Source: Virgibacillus profundi (GTDB lineage Bacteria; Bacillota; Bacilli; Bacillales; Amphibacillaceae). From it: a DNA stretch of 64,000 nt. The DNA is taken from positions 124,001-188,000 of the forward strand of contig NZ_NPOA01000006.1 in NCBI RefSeq assembly GCF_002287375.1. Direction: 5' to 3'. Under the pieces are notes generated by a model. It made no database searches. It was given only the letters and a program-made list of their open reading frames with translations, and was not told the DNA's origin. Made by a program: the position numbers and the translations under genes. Position 1 is the stretch's first letter. Each line of letters opens with the position of its first letter. This document shows, in pieces, positions 9,208 to 17,873 of this stretch.

Positions 9208-9215
9208 TCCCTATT

Positions 9216-9246
9216 AATGCGAACAGTGATGCTGTTCGCATTATTA
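9216..9246 (+). terminator. terminator of the amino-acid racemase operon
   Basis: Eleven-bp perfect stem AATGCGAACAG/CTGTTCGCATT, 5-base loop, 9 bp past the permease stop. Confidence 0.85.
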
Positions 9247-9313
9247 TTGATGTGAACCTATGATATTATTAAGTTAAATCTTAATGTAACCTAAAGGGAG
9301 AGATTTTCCAATC

Positions 9314-10027
9314 ATGGAGAAATCGGTCAAATTCAAAAACTCGGAGAAATTCCTAACATCCTTTAATAGAATTGAAAAACTATTAAAGTCTTTATTGTAT
9401 AAACAAAAAGAAGCAGGCTTTTCAAAAGCAGTGAAAATTCTACGCAGTTCAAACGCAATTGTTAAGCAATATAGTGATGATTTATTAGAGTTTGCAGAGC
9501 TCAGGAATGCAATTGTACATAATAAAGTCGATATGGCCTATGTAATTGCTGAACCCCATGATTCAGTCGTGGCCAGGATTACTAAAATTGAAAATGAACT
9601 CGCTCGTCCCAAAAAAGTAGTTCCAACATTTTCCTGCAGTGTTTACACATTTCAGGAGAATGACTCTTTATTTAATATGTTGAAGGTTATTCATGGAAAG
9701 TCTTTATCAAAATTTCCAATATATAATGGGACTGAATTTAAAGGGTTGATCACCCAAAAAGGAATTACAAATTGGATAGCGATGAATGTTGAAAATAGTT
9801 ATTCTATTCCAGTGGAAACCTTACTTGTAAATGTGCTGCCACTCGAGGAAGGGGATAATTATAAATTTATAAGCAGCAGTACACCAGTATATGAAGCAGT
9901 AGAAATTTTCAGGTGGCATATTGGAAAAGGAAAACGTTTGGAGGCATTGCTCATAACGAAAAATGGTAATCCTTCTGAGAAACTATTAGGTATCATTACG
10001 GCTTGGGACATTTTGGATATACCATAG
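9314..10027 (+). CDS. CBS-domain-pair protein with helical N-terminal domain
   Basis: 237 residues. Residues about 1-95 are charged and helical and include ELRNAIVHNKVD, which fits the R-x4-H motif of HEPN domains. Residues about 105-237 hold two CBS motifs (MLKVIHGKSLSKFPIYNGTE; then AVEIFRWHIGKGKRLEALLI and LLGIITAWDILDIP). CBS pairs bind adenine nucleotides. The protein is stand-alone and soluble. The HEPN reading is my inference from the motif; biological role unknown. The stop codon is part of the following inverted repeat. Confidence 0.75.
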   Translation: MEKSVKFKNSEKFLTSFNRIEKLLKSLLYKQKEAGFSKAVKILRSSNAIVKQYSDDLLEFAELRNAIVHNKVDMAYVIAEPHDSVVARITKIENELARPKKVVPTFSCSVYTFQENDSLFNMLKVIHGKSLSKFPIYNGTEFKGLITQKGITNWIAMNVENSYSIPVETLLVNVLPLEEGDNYKFISSSTPVYEAVEIFRWHIGKGKRLEALLITKNGNPSEKLLGIITAWDILDIP

Positions 10028-10053
10028 TGAACAGTAGAACATGTTCACTATGG
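10022..10053. terminator. convergent inverted repeat, probable bidirectional terminator
   Basis: Eleven-bp stem CCATAGTGAAC/GTTCACTATGG between the CBS gene (plus) and metC (minus). T-runs are poor, so termination strength is uncertain. Confidence 0.55.
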
Positions 10054-10057
10054 CACT

Positions 10058-11251
10058 TTAGGATATAACAGGTTCTGCATCTACTTGCTTTACTGCAACT
10101 TCCAAGGCTTGATCTATATCCTTGATTAAATCCTCTATATGTTCAAGTCCGACGGATAGACGCAACAATCCATCTGTAATCCCTCTTTTTTCCCTTTCAT
10201 CCCTTGGCATTGCCGCATGTGACATAGTAGCTGGATAGGAGAGAATGGATTCAACCGCTCCCAAGCTTACTGCAAATACCGGAATGCGAATATTTTCAAC
10301 AAAGGCTTTAGCTGCTGCTTTACTAGGTAAGCGAAAAGATAGAACCGCACCATTACCAGTGGACTGCCTGTTATGAATGTAGTGGCCAGGGTGGGAGGTT
10401 AAGCCAGGATAATAAACTTCTTCAATCGACGGATGTTCATATAAATAATCAGCTATGCTTAGCGTTGAATTGGAAGACTGCTCCAATCGTGCACTTAATG
10501 TTTTGAATCCCTGGATTAATAGATAGGCATCCTGTGCACCTAAGATCGAACCAAATGAGTTTTGAATAAAGGCAAGCTTTTCACCAAGTTCTTTCGTTCT
10601 GGTTACAGCCAAACCTGCGATAATATCACTATGACCTGATAAAAATTTGGTTGCACTGTGGAGAACGATATCTGCTCCCAGCTCAAGTGGGTTTTGGTAG
10701 AGTGGTGTCATAAAAGTATTATCAACAAACGTTAAACAATCATTTGCTTTAGCTATCTTGATAATCCCCTCCATATCCGTGATGTTTAAACATGGATTGG
10801 ACGGAGTTTCGATATAAATAACCTTTGTATTTGGCTGAATTGCATTGGCTAATTTCTCTAAATCTGACATGTTAACAAATGTGTGTTCAATATTATATTT
10901 TTTCAAAACATCTGTAACAAAACGATAGGTTCCCCCGTAAACATCTTCGGTAACCAATACATGGTCACCAGCAGAAAGAAGCATAAAAGCGGAAGAAATT
11001 GCTGCCATTCCGGATGCAAATGCCAATCCCTGTTCTCCACCTTCTAATTCTGCAATATTTTGTTCCAATGCTTGCCTTGTTGGGTTGCCTGATCGGCTGT
11101 AATCAAATGGACCAAAGCTATCAAAGCTTTCCTGATGAAATGTAGATGACAAATAAATTGGTACATTTACTGCACCTGATTTTATTGCATTTTCACTGCC
11201 TGCTGATGAATGGATGAGTTTTGTTTCTAGTTTATCTTTGTAATCAGTCAT
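10058..11251 (-). CDS. metC: cystathionine beta-lyase
   Basis: 397-residue Cys/Met-metabolism PLP enzyme; cleaves cystathionine to homocysteine, pyruvate and ammonia. Seen: DYSRSGNPTRQALEQNIAEL, GMAAISSAFMLL, YIETPSNPCLNITD, the PLP lysine in HSATKFLSGHSD, and C-terminal LGAVESILSYPATMSHAAMP and LLRLSVGLEHIEDL. Second of a tandem pair with a homologous gene ending 2 bp upstream, as in B. subtilis metI-metC, which supports the MetC assignment over MetB-like activity. Part of the S-box-controlled transcription unit or of a unit starting in the 12370-12553 gap. Confidence 0.88.
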   Translation of the reverse strand: MTDYKDKLETKLIHSSAGSENAIKSGAVNVPIYLSSTFHQESFDSFGPFDYSRSGNPTRQALEQNIAELEGGEQGLAFASGMAAISSAFMLLSAGDHVLVTEDVYGGTYRFVTDVLKKYNIEHTFVNMSDLEKLANAIQPNTKVIYIETPSNPCLNITDMEGIIKIAKANDCLTFVDNTFMTPLYQNPLELGADIVLHSATKFLSGHSDIIAGLAVTRTKELGEKLAFIQNSFGSILGAQDAYLLIQGFKTLSARLEQSSNSTLSIADYLYEHPSIEEVYYPGLTSHPGHYIHNRQSTGNGAVLSFRLPSKAAAKAFVENIRIPVFAVSLGAVESILSYPATMSHAAMPRDEREKRGITDGLLRLSVGLEHIEDLIKDIDQALEVAVKQVDAEPVIS

Positions 11252-11253
11252 GT

Positions 11254-12369
11254 TTAAATTTCCACCTTTCCTAAAATTGAAAATACCTGTTTTAAGTCCT
11301 GGATCAAATCTTCTGCTTTCTCAATGCCAACTGAAAAACGTAATAGTCTGTTATCAATTCCTCGATCCATTCTTTCCTCTAGTGGAATTTCAGCATGTGT
11401 TTGGGTCGCTGGATAAGTAATAAAGCTTTCGACTCCACCAAGGCTTTCCGCAAATGTAATAACCTGCAAGTTTTGTAAAAAGGGATCTACCCACTGACTT
11501 TCTTGCAATTTAAAGGAGAGCATGCCACCTTTCCCTGGATAAAATACTTTACTCACTAGTGGTTCATTCATTAAATAAGAAATAATTTTTTTTGCGTTTT
11601 CTTCATGTCGATCCATTCGTAGTGATAGTGTTTTTAGGCCCCTTATTAAAAGCCAGGAATCAAAAGGAGAAAGGACAGCACCTGATGCATTATGAAAGAT
11701 GGATAACTTTTCACAAATTTCATTTCGTTTAGCAACCACTAAACCAGCCAATACATCATTATGTCCACCGATATATTTTGTGGCACTGTGAATAACAATG
11801 TCTGCACCTAAATCCAGAGGCCGCTGTAGATAAGGAGTCAGAAACGTATTATCAACAATCAGCAAAAGATTATGCTTCTTGGTGATGTCTGCTATCTGAG
11901 CAATGTCAATTTCCTGCATTAAAGGATTTGTTGGCGTCTCGAGAAATACTGCCTTCGTATTATTAGTAATTAACTGTTCGATTTGCTGACTATTTTTAAA
12001 GTCGGTGTATGTTGTATGAATATCATATGTATCTGCGTAATACTGAAGCAGGCGATAGGTGCCACCATAAATATCTTTAGGAACAATCAAGGTATCCCCT
12101 GATCGAAACAAAGAAAGAACTAGTTGAATCGCCGCCATGCCTGAACTGCAGGCAAATCCGCTATCACCATTTTCCAGTTCAGCAATTCCGTCTTCCACTA
12201 TTGTTCTTGTTGGATTTTTCGTTCGGCTGTAATCAAATCCTGTTGATTGGCCAAGGCCTTGATGCTGATAGGCTGTTGATAAATAGATAGGTGGATTGAC
12301 AGCCCCTGTTGCTTTATCATTTCTGTTGCCAAGTTGAACCAATTTCGTTTCAATACTTCTGTCTGTCAT
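11254..12369 (-). CDS. metI: cystathionine gamma-synthase / O-acetylhomoserine thiolyase
   Basis: 371 residues, the same PLP family: STGFDYSRTKNPTRTIVEDG, GMAAIQLVLSLF, FLETPTNPLMQEID, PLP lysine in HSATKYIGGHND, and LGGVESFITYPATQTHAEIP. Length and gene order match B. subtilis MetI, which joins activated homoserine with cysteine (or sulfide). ATG preceded by AAGGAGAT. The pair converts cysteine sulfur into homocysteine for the methionine synthase encoded next door. Confidence 0.88.
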   Translation of the reverse strand: MTDRSIETKLVQLGNRNDKATGAVNPPIYLSTAYQHQGLGQSTGFDYSRTKNPTRTIVEDGIAELENGDSGFACSSGMAAIQLVLSLFRSGDTLIVPKDIYGGTYRLLQYYADTYDIHTTYTDFKNSQQIEQLITNNTKAVFLETPTNPLMQEIDIAQIADITKKHNLLLIVDNTFLTPYLQRPLDLGADIVIHSATKYIGGHNDVLAGLVVAKRNEICEKLSIFHNASGAVLSPFDSWLLIRGLKTLSLRMDRHEENAKKIISYLMNEPLVSKVFYPGKGGMLSFKLQESQWVDPFLQNLQVITFAESLGGVESFITYPATQTHAEIPLEERMDRGIDNRLLRFSVGIEKAEDLIQDLKQVFSILGKVEI

Positions 12370-12397
12370 TATTTCATCTCCTTGTTAAAAAAAAGGG

Positions 12398-12440
12398 GGG
12401 CGCTGAAGCTAGACATGGCTTCCTAGGTTGTCAGCTAATC
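12398..12440 (-). repeat. fragment of a dispersed Bacillaceae intergenic repeat
   Basis: Minus-strand TGACAACCTAGGAAG...GTCTAGCTTCAGCG in the gap between the MetE-like gene and metI. I recognise this word pattern as common between genes in Bacillaceae genomes. Only one partial copy is visible here. The rest of 12370-12553 contains a GGGAG/CTCCC hairpin but no convincing aptamer. Confidence 0.4.
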
Positions 12441-12553
12441 AGAGCCTACTATTTTTTTCTGTAAATGAAAGGACCCTCCATAAGAAGAGCCCTGTTTCAT
12501 CGCAAATTAATAGGGAGTAGGCCTCCCGCTGAATGAAGGTTTTTTACTTCATG

Positions 12554-13657
12554 TTATTCCCAAATCTCCTTCGCCACATCAACTATATATTTCAATTTTT
12601 CCCATTGCTGTTCTTCTGTCAGCTTATTACCATGATGTGTTGACGCAAATCCGCATTGTGGGCTGATGCATAACTGCTCAAGGGCAACATACTGCGAAGC
12701 ATCTTTAATACGTGCTTTGATAGCTTCTTTGTCTTCCAGTTCTCCGTTTTTTGATGTGAAAACTCCTAATACGACTTGAGGTCCGTCTTTTGGAATATGT
12801 TTCAATGGTTCGAAGCTGCCAGAACGATCATCATCATATTCTAAGAAAAATCCATCTACTTTTTCCTTTGCTAATAGTGTTGGTGCAATTTGTGCATAGC
12901 TTCCTTCAAATGCCCAGGTAGATTGATAGTTTCCACGACATAGATGTGTTGTCACAACTAAATCTTCAGGCTTATTTTCCAAAACCTCATTAATGATACG
13001 CAAAGCTAATTCGATTAATTGCTCCCTTGAATATCCGTCCTCAACCAATTGAAAATTATCAGAGGAAAGCCCGGCAATATAAACATCATCCAACTGTAGA
13101 TAACGCACGCCTGCATCGTAAAATGCTTGCAATGCATCCTGATATGCTTTAATGATGTCATCTGCGTATTCTTCAATATCAGAATAGATTTCACTGTTGT
13201 GAATGCCTTTTTCAAATAATTGATTCGGGCTTGGAATGGTTTGTTTTGGAATGGCACGATCGCCAACAATATCTTTAAATTCTATAAAATCTTTTACAAA
13301 AGGGTGATCAGGATTGAATGAAATTTTACCTGTATTTCTAACGTTGTATTTTTCAGTTTCTATCCCATCAAAGATATATCCTGTTTCAGGGACATATCCT
13401 TCTAAACCATTTAAATGTTCGAGAAAATCTGTGTGCCAAAACCGTCGTCTAAATTCACCATCTGTCACTGCCTGTAATCCAACTTCTATTTGTTTATTTA
13501 CAATTCGCTTAATTTCCTTTGTCTCAACTTCGCGTAATTGTATCTGGGAAATTGTACCTTCTTTGAAATCTTTTCTGGCTTGGTGTAAATTGTCCGGGCG
13601 CAGCAGGCTCCCAACGTGGTCTGCTCTGAATGGTGCTTTGGTTAATGTAATTGTCAT
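12554..13657 (-). CDS. YxjG/YxjH-type methionine synthase (MetE C-terminal-like)
   Basis: 367 residues, one (beta/alpha)8 barrel of the cobalamin-independent methionine synthase family. It corresponds to the catalytic half only. Seen: FRADHVGSLLRPDNL, LQAVTDGEFRRRFWHTDFL, the zinc-site HLCRGNYQSTW and LCISPQCGFAS. The short form resembles B. subtilis YxjG/YxjH. It would methylate homocysteine (or a related thiol); the methyl donor of the short forms is not certain. Lies in the S-box operon, 50 bp downstream of the cyclase-family gene. Confidence 0.88.
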   Translation of the reverse strand: MTITLTKAPFRADHVGSLLRPDNLHQARKDFKEGTISQIQLREVETKEIKRIVNKQIEVGLQAVTDGEFRRRFWHTDFLEHLNGLEGYVPETGYIFDGIETEKYNVRNTGKISFNPDHPFVKDFIEFKDIVGDRAIPKQTIPSPNQLFEKGIHNSEIYSDIEEYADDIIKAYQDALQAFYDAGVRYLQLDDVYIAGLSSDNFQLVEDGYSREQLIELALRIINEVLENKPEDLVVTTHLCRGNYQSTWAFEGSYAQIAPTLLAKEKVDGFFLEYDDDRSGSFEPLKHIPKDGPQVVLGVFTSKNGELEDKEAIKARIKDASQYVALEQLCISPQCGFASTHHGNKLTEEQQWEKLKYIVDVAKEIWE

Positions 13658-13707
13658 AATAAATTCCCCTTTTCATTTATAGTTATTTTTAATAAATTAA
13701 TCATGGC

Positions 13708-14466
13708 TTAAGGTAAAATTGCGAATGATCTTACTGGAAATCCTGATGCCTTATCCGGTTTTGGAACGATATTTAATATTACTGCACCTTTAGCTGGTAA
13801 TTTATCCAGATTTGTTAAAAGCTCAACCTGGTATGTATCCTGATCGAGTACATAATATTCTCCTAAAAGTGCTCCGTTTTTTTGAAAATCAATTGCAGAA
13901 TCTGTATCATATGTTTCATGCCCAATTGCTTTGATCTTTCGTTCTTCAAATAAAAACTTCAAAGCTTCGAGTCCCCAGCCCGGCAGCCGATAGTTTCCAG
14001 CTTCATCTTTGTTGTTGAAGGCTTCGCTATCAGGCCATCTTTTCCCCCAGTCTGTACGTAATGCTACGAAAGTGCCTTCTTCAATTTCTCCATGTTCTGT
14101 TTCAAATTTTAAAATATCCTCAATTGATAAGGTAAAGTCATTATTTTCAGCAGCTTCCTTTGATTTATTAATTACAACAAGCGGCAATACCAATTCTTTC
14201 AGACCCAATTCCGCTAAGTATCTTGTGTCACGAACAAAATGGATTGGAGCATCGATATGTGTTCCATATTGACCTGCAAATTTAAAGCTCTGTGCAAAAA
14301 ATCCATCATCATGATTGAAAAGCGTATTAAATTCAGCTGAGTCAAATGCTGAAAAGTGCGGGGAATCAGGACCGAAAGCATGTGTTAAATCGACCCATTC
14401 CTTTTGCTTTAATAGATTAATGCTTTTGAGTAATTCATTGGATGTTTCAAGTAACTCATTTGACAT
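13708..14466 (-). CDS. cyclase / kynurenine-formamidase-like hydrolase in an S-box operon
   Basis: 252 residues, PF04199 cyclase family. The metal motif is visible in FAGQYGTHIDAPIHFV (H-x-D-x-x-x-H) and the later GHETYDTDSAI. Known members hydrolyse formyl-kynurenine or other amides. First gene after the SAM riboswitch and co-directional with methionine synthesis genes, so a role in sulfur amino acid salvage is inferred; its substrate is unknown. ATG at 14464-14466 after AGGTGATCC. Confidence 0.82.
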   Translation of the reverse strand: MSNELLETSNELLKSINLLKQKEWVDLTHAFGPDSPHFSAFDSAEFNTLFNHDDGFFAQSFKFAGQYGTHIDAPIHFVRDTRYLAELGLKELVLPLVVINKSKEAAENNDFTLSIEDILKFETEHGEIEEGTFVALRTDWGKRWPDSEAFNNKDEAGNYRLPGWGLEALKFLFEERKIKAIGHETYDTDSAIDFQKNGALLGEYYVLDQDTYQVELLTNLDKLPAKGAVILNIVPKPDKASGFPVRSFAILP

Positions 14467-14487
14467 TGGATCACCTCATTTTAATAT

Positions 14488-14521
14488 TAAAAAACCCTCT
14501 TCAATAAATAAGAAGAGGGTT
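14488..14521 (-). terminator. S-box expression-platform terminator
   Basis: Ten-bp stem (AACCCTCTTC/GAAGAGGGTT on the plus strand) followed on the minus strand by a T6 run, placed between the SAM aptamer and the first gene. Confidence 0.92.
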
Positions 14522-14544
14522 ATGCACCATGGCTATTTTCTCTT

Positions 14545-14644
14545 CTTATCTACAAAGCATTACGCTTCTGGAATTGGCACAGTACTTTACATAAGTCTGT
14601 TGCCGAGGTTTCAAAGGGCCAGTCCCTCCACCTCTCTGGATAAG
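14545..14644 (-). promoter_or_regulatory. SAM-I (S-box) riboswitch aptamer
   Basis: The minus strand starts CTTATCCAGAGAGGTGGAGG, continues with ACTGGCCC-TTTGAA, CGGCAAC, GTGCCAATTCC and closes with GATAAG. These are the conserved S-box blocks, in order, with P1 CTTATC/GATAAG. With the terminator just downstream it is a SAM-off switch for the cyclase, MetE-like, metI and metC genes. Confidence 0.96.
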
Positions 14645-14676
14645 AAATTTGGATATTCAGTTAATTGTTAAACATT

Positions 14677-14705
14677 ACATTACACCTATTATTATCGATT
14701 GTCAA
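14677..14705 (-). promoter_or_regulatory. SigA promoter of the S-box operon
   Basis: Minus strand TTGACA (14700-14705), 17-bp spacer, TAATGT (14677-14682). Start expected near 14670, about 25 bp before the aptamer. Confidence 0.8.
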
Positions 14706-14839
14706 CAAGAATTTCATTTTTTTATAAGCAACAGTTTAAATAGGCGATTACCTATTTCGATGGGTACAAATCACCCAAATCAGACAAGAGAATATGATAA
14801 TAAGTGAGATTACAACGCTTATGGGAGGATTGGATTTTA

Positions 14840-15121
14840 ATGAATAACTGGCATCATCCGAACGCATACAGGCAAAATCATTGGCAGCATCAGGGAGGGC
14901 CTAATCATTTTCACAATGCATATCGCAGAATAACAATAGAAGAGGCAATGCATATTGCGCTTGAGCAAGTCCCGGGTCAAGTGGTGAAAATAGAGCTGGA
15001 TACAGAAAATGGAATACAGGTGTACGAGGTGGATATTGTAACAGCACAGGGCGCATTATTTGAAGTATCTGTAGATATAAATACAGGAACTATCGTAGAA
15101 ATCGAGCAGGATAGAATATAA
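14840..15121 (+). CDS. PepSY-domain protein
   Basis: 93 residues. The start at 14840 (MNNWHHPNAYRQ) is preferred because GGGAGG lies at 14822-14827. The N-terminal 25 residues are rich in His/Asn/Gln; the rest is one PepSY domain (TIEEAMHIALEQVPGQVVKIEL ... GTIVEIEQD). No signal peptide is seen. PepSY domains are thought to inhibit peptidases or bind cell-surface partners. Stand-alone, function unknown. Confidence 0.8.
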   Translation: MNNWHHPNAYRQNHWQHQGGPNHFHNAYRRITIEEAMHIALEQVPGQVVKIELDTENGIQVYEVDIVTAQGALFEVSVDINTGTIVEIEQDRI

Positions 15122-15134
15122 CAAAATATTTGCA

Positions 15135-15173
15135 GCCTCCCTTTGGATTAGATTTTTCCAAAAGGAGGTTTTT
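15135..15173 (+). terminator. terminator after PepSY gene
   Basis: CCTCCCTTTGGA pairs with TCCAAAAGGAGG, followed by TTTTTT. Confidence 0.85.
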
Positions 15174-15312
15174 TGAATGCTGCAAAAACAATAGTAAATT
15201 GTTCAATAAACTTGTTTATTTTCGATATACAGAGCTTTTACTTTATAATTAGAGAGCTGGAATGATATATTATTAGTAGAAAAGTAATGTATATAAAAGG
15301 AGATTCTATACT

Positions 15313-15924
15313 ATGAATTTCGTATCCATAGATTTTGAAACTGCTAATGAAAAGCGCTTTAGCCCATGTGCGATTGGTGTGGTTGTTGCGAATGAGAATG
15401 AAATTATCGAAGAATATTACAGTCTAATCAATCCACTGATGGAATTTAAATCATTTAATACATATATTCATGGAATTACAGCTGGTGATGTTAACAATGC
15501 TCCGACATTTGCTGAGCTATGGCCAACACTGGATAAATATCTATCTAATAATCTAGTAGTGGCACATAACGCCAGCTTCGATATGAGTGTGATCAGACAG
15601 ACACTTGATTATTTTAAGCTTTCGTATCCGAAAATGGATTATCTTTGTACAGCAAATATTTCAAAAAGAGTATGGCCGGATCTGATAAATCATAAGCTAA
15701 ATACACTTGCCGCAAGTCTCGGGATTACATTTGAGCATCACCATGCACTGGAGGATGCGAGGGTTGCTGCAAAAGTTTTCATGAAGGCGCTCGAAGAAAA
15801 ACATGCAAATAATTTGGACATCCTTCTGGAATCATGCAATATGTCTAAGGGAAGAATTTATGAAAGGGGTTATGTTCCGCCGAAATCGAAACGGACCCAT
15901 AAAAGCAAAAGAATCTATTTTTAA
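15313..15924 (+). CDS. DEDDh 3'-5' exonuclease (DnaQ/PolC epsilon-like)
   Basis: 203 residues. Exonuclease motif I Asp7/Glu9 (VSIDFETA), motif II VAHNASFDMSV, motif III HHALEDARVAA with the H and D of the DEDDh class. About 30 basic residues at the C-terminus (PPKSKRTHKSKRIYF). It resembles the stand-alone DNA polymerase III epsilon-like exonucleases of Bacilli. Monocistronic, ATG after AAAAGGAG. Probably acts in DNA repair or turnover. Confidence 0.88.
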   Translation: MNFVSIDFETANEKRFSPCAIGVVVANENEIIEEYYSLINPLMEFKSFNTYIHGITAGDVNNAPTFAELWPTLDKYLSNNLVVAHNASFDMSVIRQTLDYFKLSYPKMDYLCTANISKRVWPDLINHKLNTLAASLGITFEHHHALEDARVAAKVFMKALEEKHANNLDILLESCNMSKGRIYERGYVPPKSKRTHKSKRIYF

Positions 15925-15975
15925 AAAAGGCTGTTTTTCAAATAGATTCTTGTCTGACCTGTAGTTGATGTAAAA

Positions 15976-16411
15976 GACGACGTAATTACTTTTTGCTATA
16001 ATTTCCATTCGGGATCACTCCGGGCGGATGCGCATCCATAGGGCACGGCCTTAGCCAACTCGAGAAACCCATTCTGCGAGGTCTTCGGACACGTGCTATT
16101 CCTGCAGGACAAGTAAAGCTTCGACAGCGTTACATCGCACGAAGAAAATTGTTTTATATTTTCGAGGAGTCACCGCCCTTCACCCGAACTGGTTAGGTGG
16201 TTCGATGTTTTCTTTAATTACAAATACAGTTCATTGGCAGTAACCGGAATTTTAGCGGAGGAAACACACGTAGACTCCTGCGGGAGCAGAGGCCTAGATG
16301 AGACCCCGGAGAGCGACAGCTCGAGGAGGCTCATCAGCCGCCCGCGGAAAGCGTAGTGTGTTTCTGGAGCGGTAGATTTAGCACATATTTTCATTAAAAG
16401 TTACTTCGCAT
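15976..16411 (+). repeat. inverted-repeat-bounded non-coding element, copy A
   Basis: About 436 bp, much richer in G+C than its surroundings and without a plausible gene. It starts GACGACGTAA and ends with TTACTTCGC, imperfect terminal inverted repeats. The inside carries two modules: GGGCACGGCC...CGGACACGTGCT and GCGGAGGAAACACA...CTCCTGCGGGAG...GCCCGCGGAAAGCG, both able to fold. The same modules appear at 22119-22537 and, as reverse complement in opposite order, at 44940-45400. No transposase; MITE-like. Confidence 0.75.
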
Positions 16412-16484
16412 TCTATATCAATTGCGACGGTTAAAAAAGCAATAAAGTTTTCAAATAAAGACTAAAAAAGAAGGAGTGGCTAAA

Positions 16485-16703
16485 ATGGCAGAATTAAAAT
16501 ATGACATTATAAAAACAATTGGTGTAGTTTCTGAATCGCCAAAGGGCTGGACAAAAGAGTTGAACTTGATCAGCTGGAATGGCCGTGAACCGAAGTATGA
16601 TTTGCGGGACTGGGCGCCTGATAAAGAAAAAATGGGAAAAGGAGTAACATTGACGGAAGAAGAGTTAAAGCAGTTGAAAGAAGTATTGGAGAATATGGAG
16701 TAG
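16485..16703 (+). CDS. YdbC/PC4-like single-stranded-DNA-binding protein
   Basis: 72 residues, MAELKYDIIKTIGVVSESPK onward, with the PC4-fold pattern GWTKELNLISWNGREPKYDLR and C-terminal GVTLTEEELKQLKEVLE. Homologues (YdbC of lactococci) bind ssDNA and have a eukaryotic PC4-like structure. I start at ATG 16485 with AAGGAG 8 bp before it; the GTG 9 bp upstream overlaps that ribosome site. Monocistronic. Confidence 0.85.
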   Translation: MAELKYDIIKTIGVVSESPKGWTKELNLISWNGREPKYDLRDWAPDKEKMGKGVTLTEEELKQLKEVLENME

Positions 16704-16865
16704 GTATTATTTTTGGGTCGCCTGTAGTGGTGACCTATTTTGATTGAAAGGATGAATAAAACTAAAAGAAAACCTTCAATATACATATTATACAATCCAC
16801 AAAATAGAGAACACTAATTAAATGGTGTATTATTTTAACTAACGAAAAGTAGGGAGGATATACAT

Positions 16866-17861
16866 ATGAACAGTAAACGGTGGATAGCTCTTATTATTGC
16901 AGTTGCTTTATTTGTAGTCTCAATTGGATTCCAAACGGTAACAAGTGTAGCAACTGCTGATTTCGATAAGCTGTTTAATTTTGATAATAAGAAGTTCGAT
17001 GAAAAAGTAATTGAGGATGGGAGAGGCAATGATAAGATTGCTGTCATTCATCTGAACGGCATTATCCAGGATGCGTCTGCAAATTCTATTATAAACGCAA
17101 ATGCATATAATCATAAGCGATTTTTGGAAATGCTTGATGAAGCTGGAGAAGATCGCACTATTGAAGGAATTATAATACGTGTGAATACACCTGGTGGAGG
17201 TGTTGTCGAAAGTGCAGAGATCCACGATAAAATTGTCGGGATACAGGAAGAATATGAGAAACCTGTCTATGTTTCCATGGGAAATACGGCAGCATCCGGT
17301 GGTTATTACATAGCTGCACCTGCAGATAAAATTGTTGCACACCCGGCAACACTGACTGGCTCAATCGGTGTAATCATGGAAAGCTTTAATTTTGCAGAAT
17401 TTGCTGATGAGCATGGAATTGATTTTAACACAATTAAAAGTGGCGAATTTAAGGATATTATGTCATCCTCACGTCCAATGACAGATGAAGAACGTGAAAT
17501 TTTGCAGACAATGATCGATGATTTATATGCTGATTTCGTCCAGGTAATTGTTGATGGCCGCGAGATGTCAGAAGAGCGAGTGAGAGAGATTGGGGATGGC
17601 CGGGTTTATACCGGATCACAGGCACAGGAATTGGAACTGGTTGATGAATTGGGATCCATGGACGATACCATCGCTATGATGAAGGAAGATTATGATCTCA
17701 AGAATGCAACTGTAATTGAATATGAAAATAACTTTGGCATCAATCAATTTTTAGGTGGAACTGTTCAAAGCCTGCTGCGGACAGAGTCTGATTTAATTGG
17801 AATAAAGGATTTGTTAAGGGAATCCAATGCACCGCGTGCGATGTACTTATACTCGGAATAA
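16866..17861 (+). CDS. sppA: signal peptide peptidase SppA
   Basis: 331 residues with an N-terminal membrane anchor (residues 6-28) and the protease domain outside. Nucleophile Ser144 in GNTAASGGYYIA and general base Lys191 in NTIKSGEFKD match the Ser/Lys dyad of B. subtilis SppA. It digests remnant signal peptides and contributes to resistance to membrane-active peptides. It is followed 12 bp later by yteJ, the same pair as in B. subtilis. Confidence 0.94.
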   Translation: MNSKRWIALIIAVALFVVSIGFQTVTSVATADFDKLFNFDNKKFDEKVIEDGRGNDKIAVIHLNGIIQDASANSIINANAYNHKRFLEMLDEAGEDRTIEGIIIRVNTPGGGVVESAEIHDKIVGIQEEYEKPVYVSMGNTAASGGYYIAAPADKIVAHPATLTGSIGVIMESFNFAEFADEHGIDFNTIKSGEFKDIMSSSRPMTDEEREILQTMIDDLYADFVQVIVDGREMSEERVREIGDGRVYTGSQAQELELVDELGSMDDTIAMMKEDYDLKNATVIEYENNFGINQFLGGTVQSLLRTESDLIGIKDLLRESNAPRAMYLYSE

Positions 17862-17873
17862 GGAGGGGACGTT

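Noticed and set aside
12370-12553. Second S-box before metI
   Set aside because: None of the conserved S-box blocks is found; only weak hairpins and a dispersed repeat fragment.
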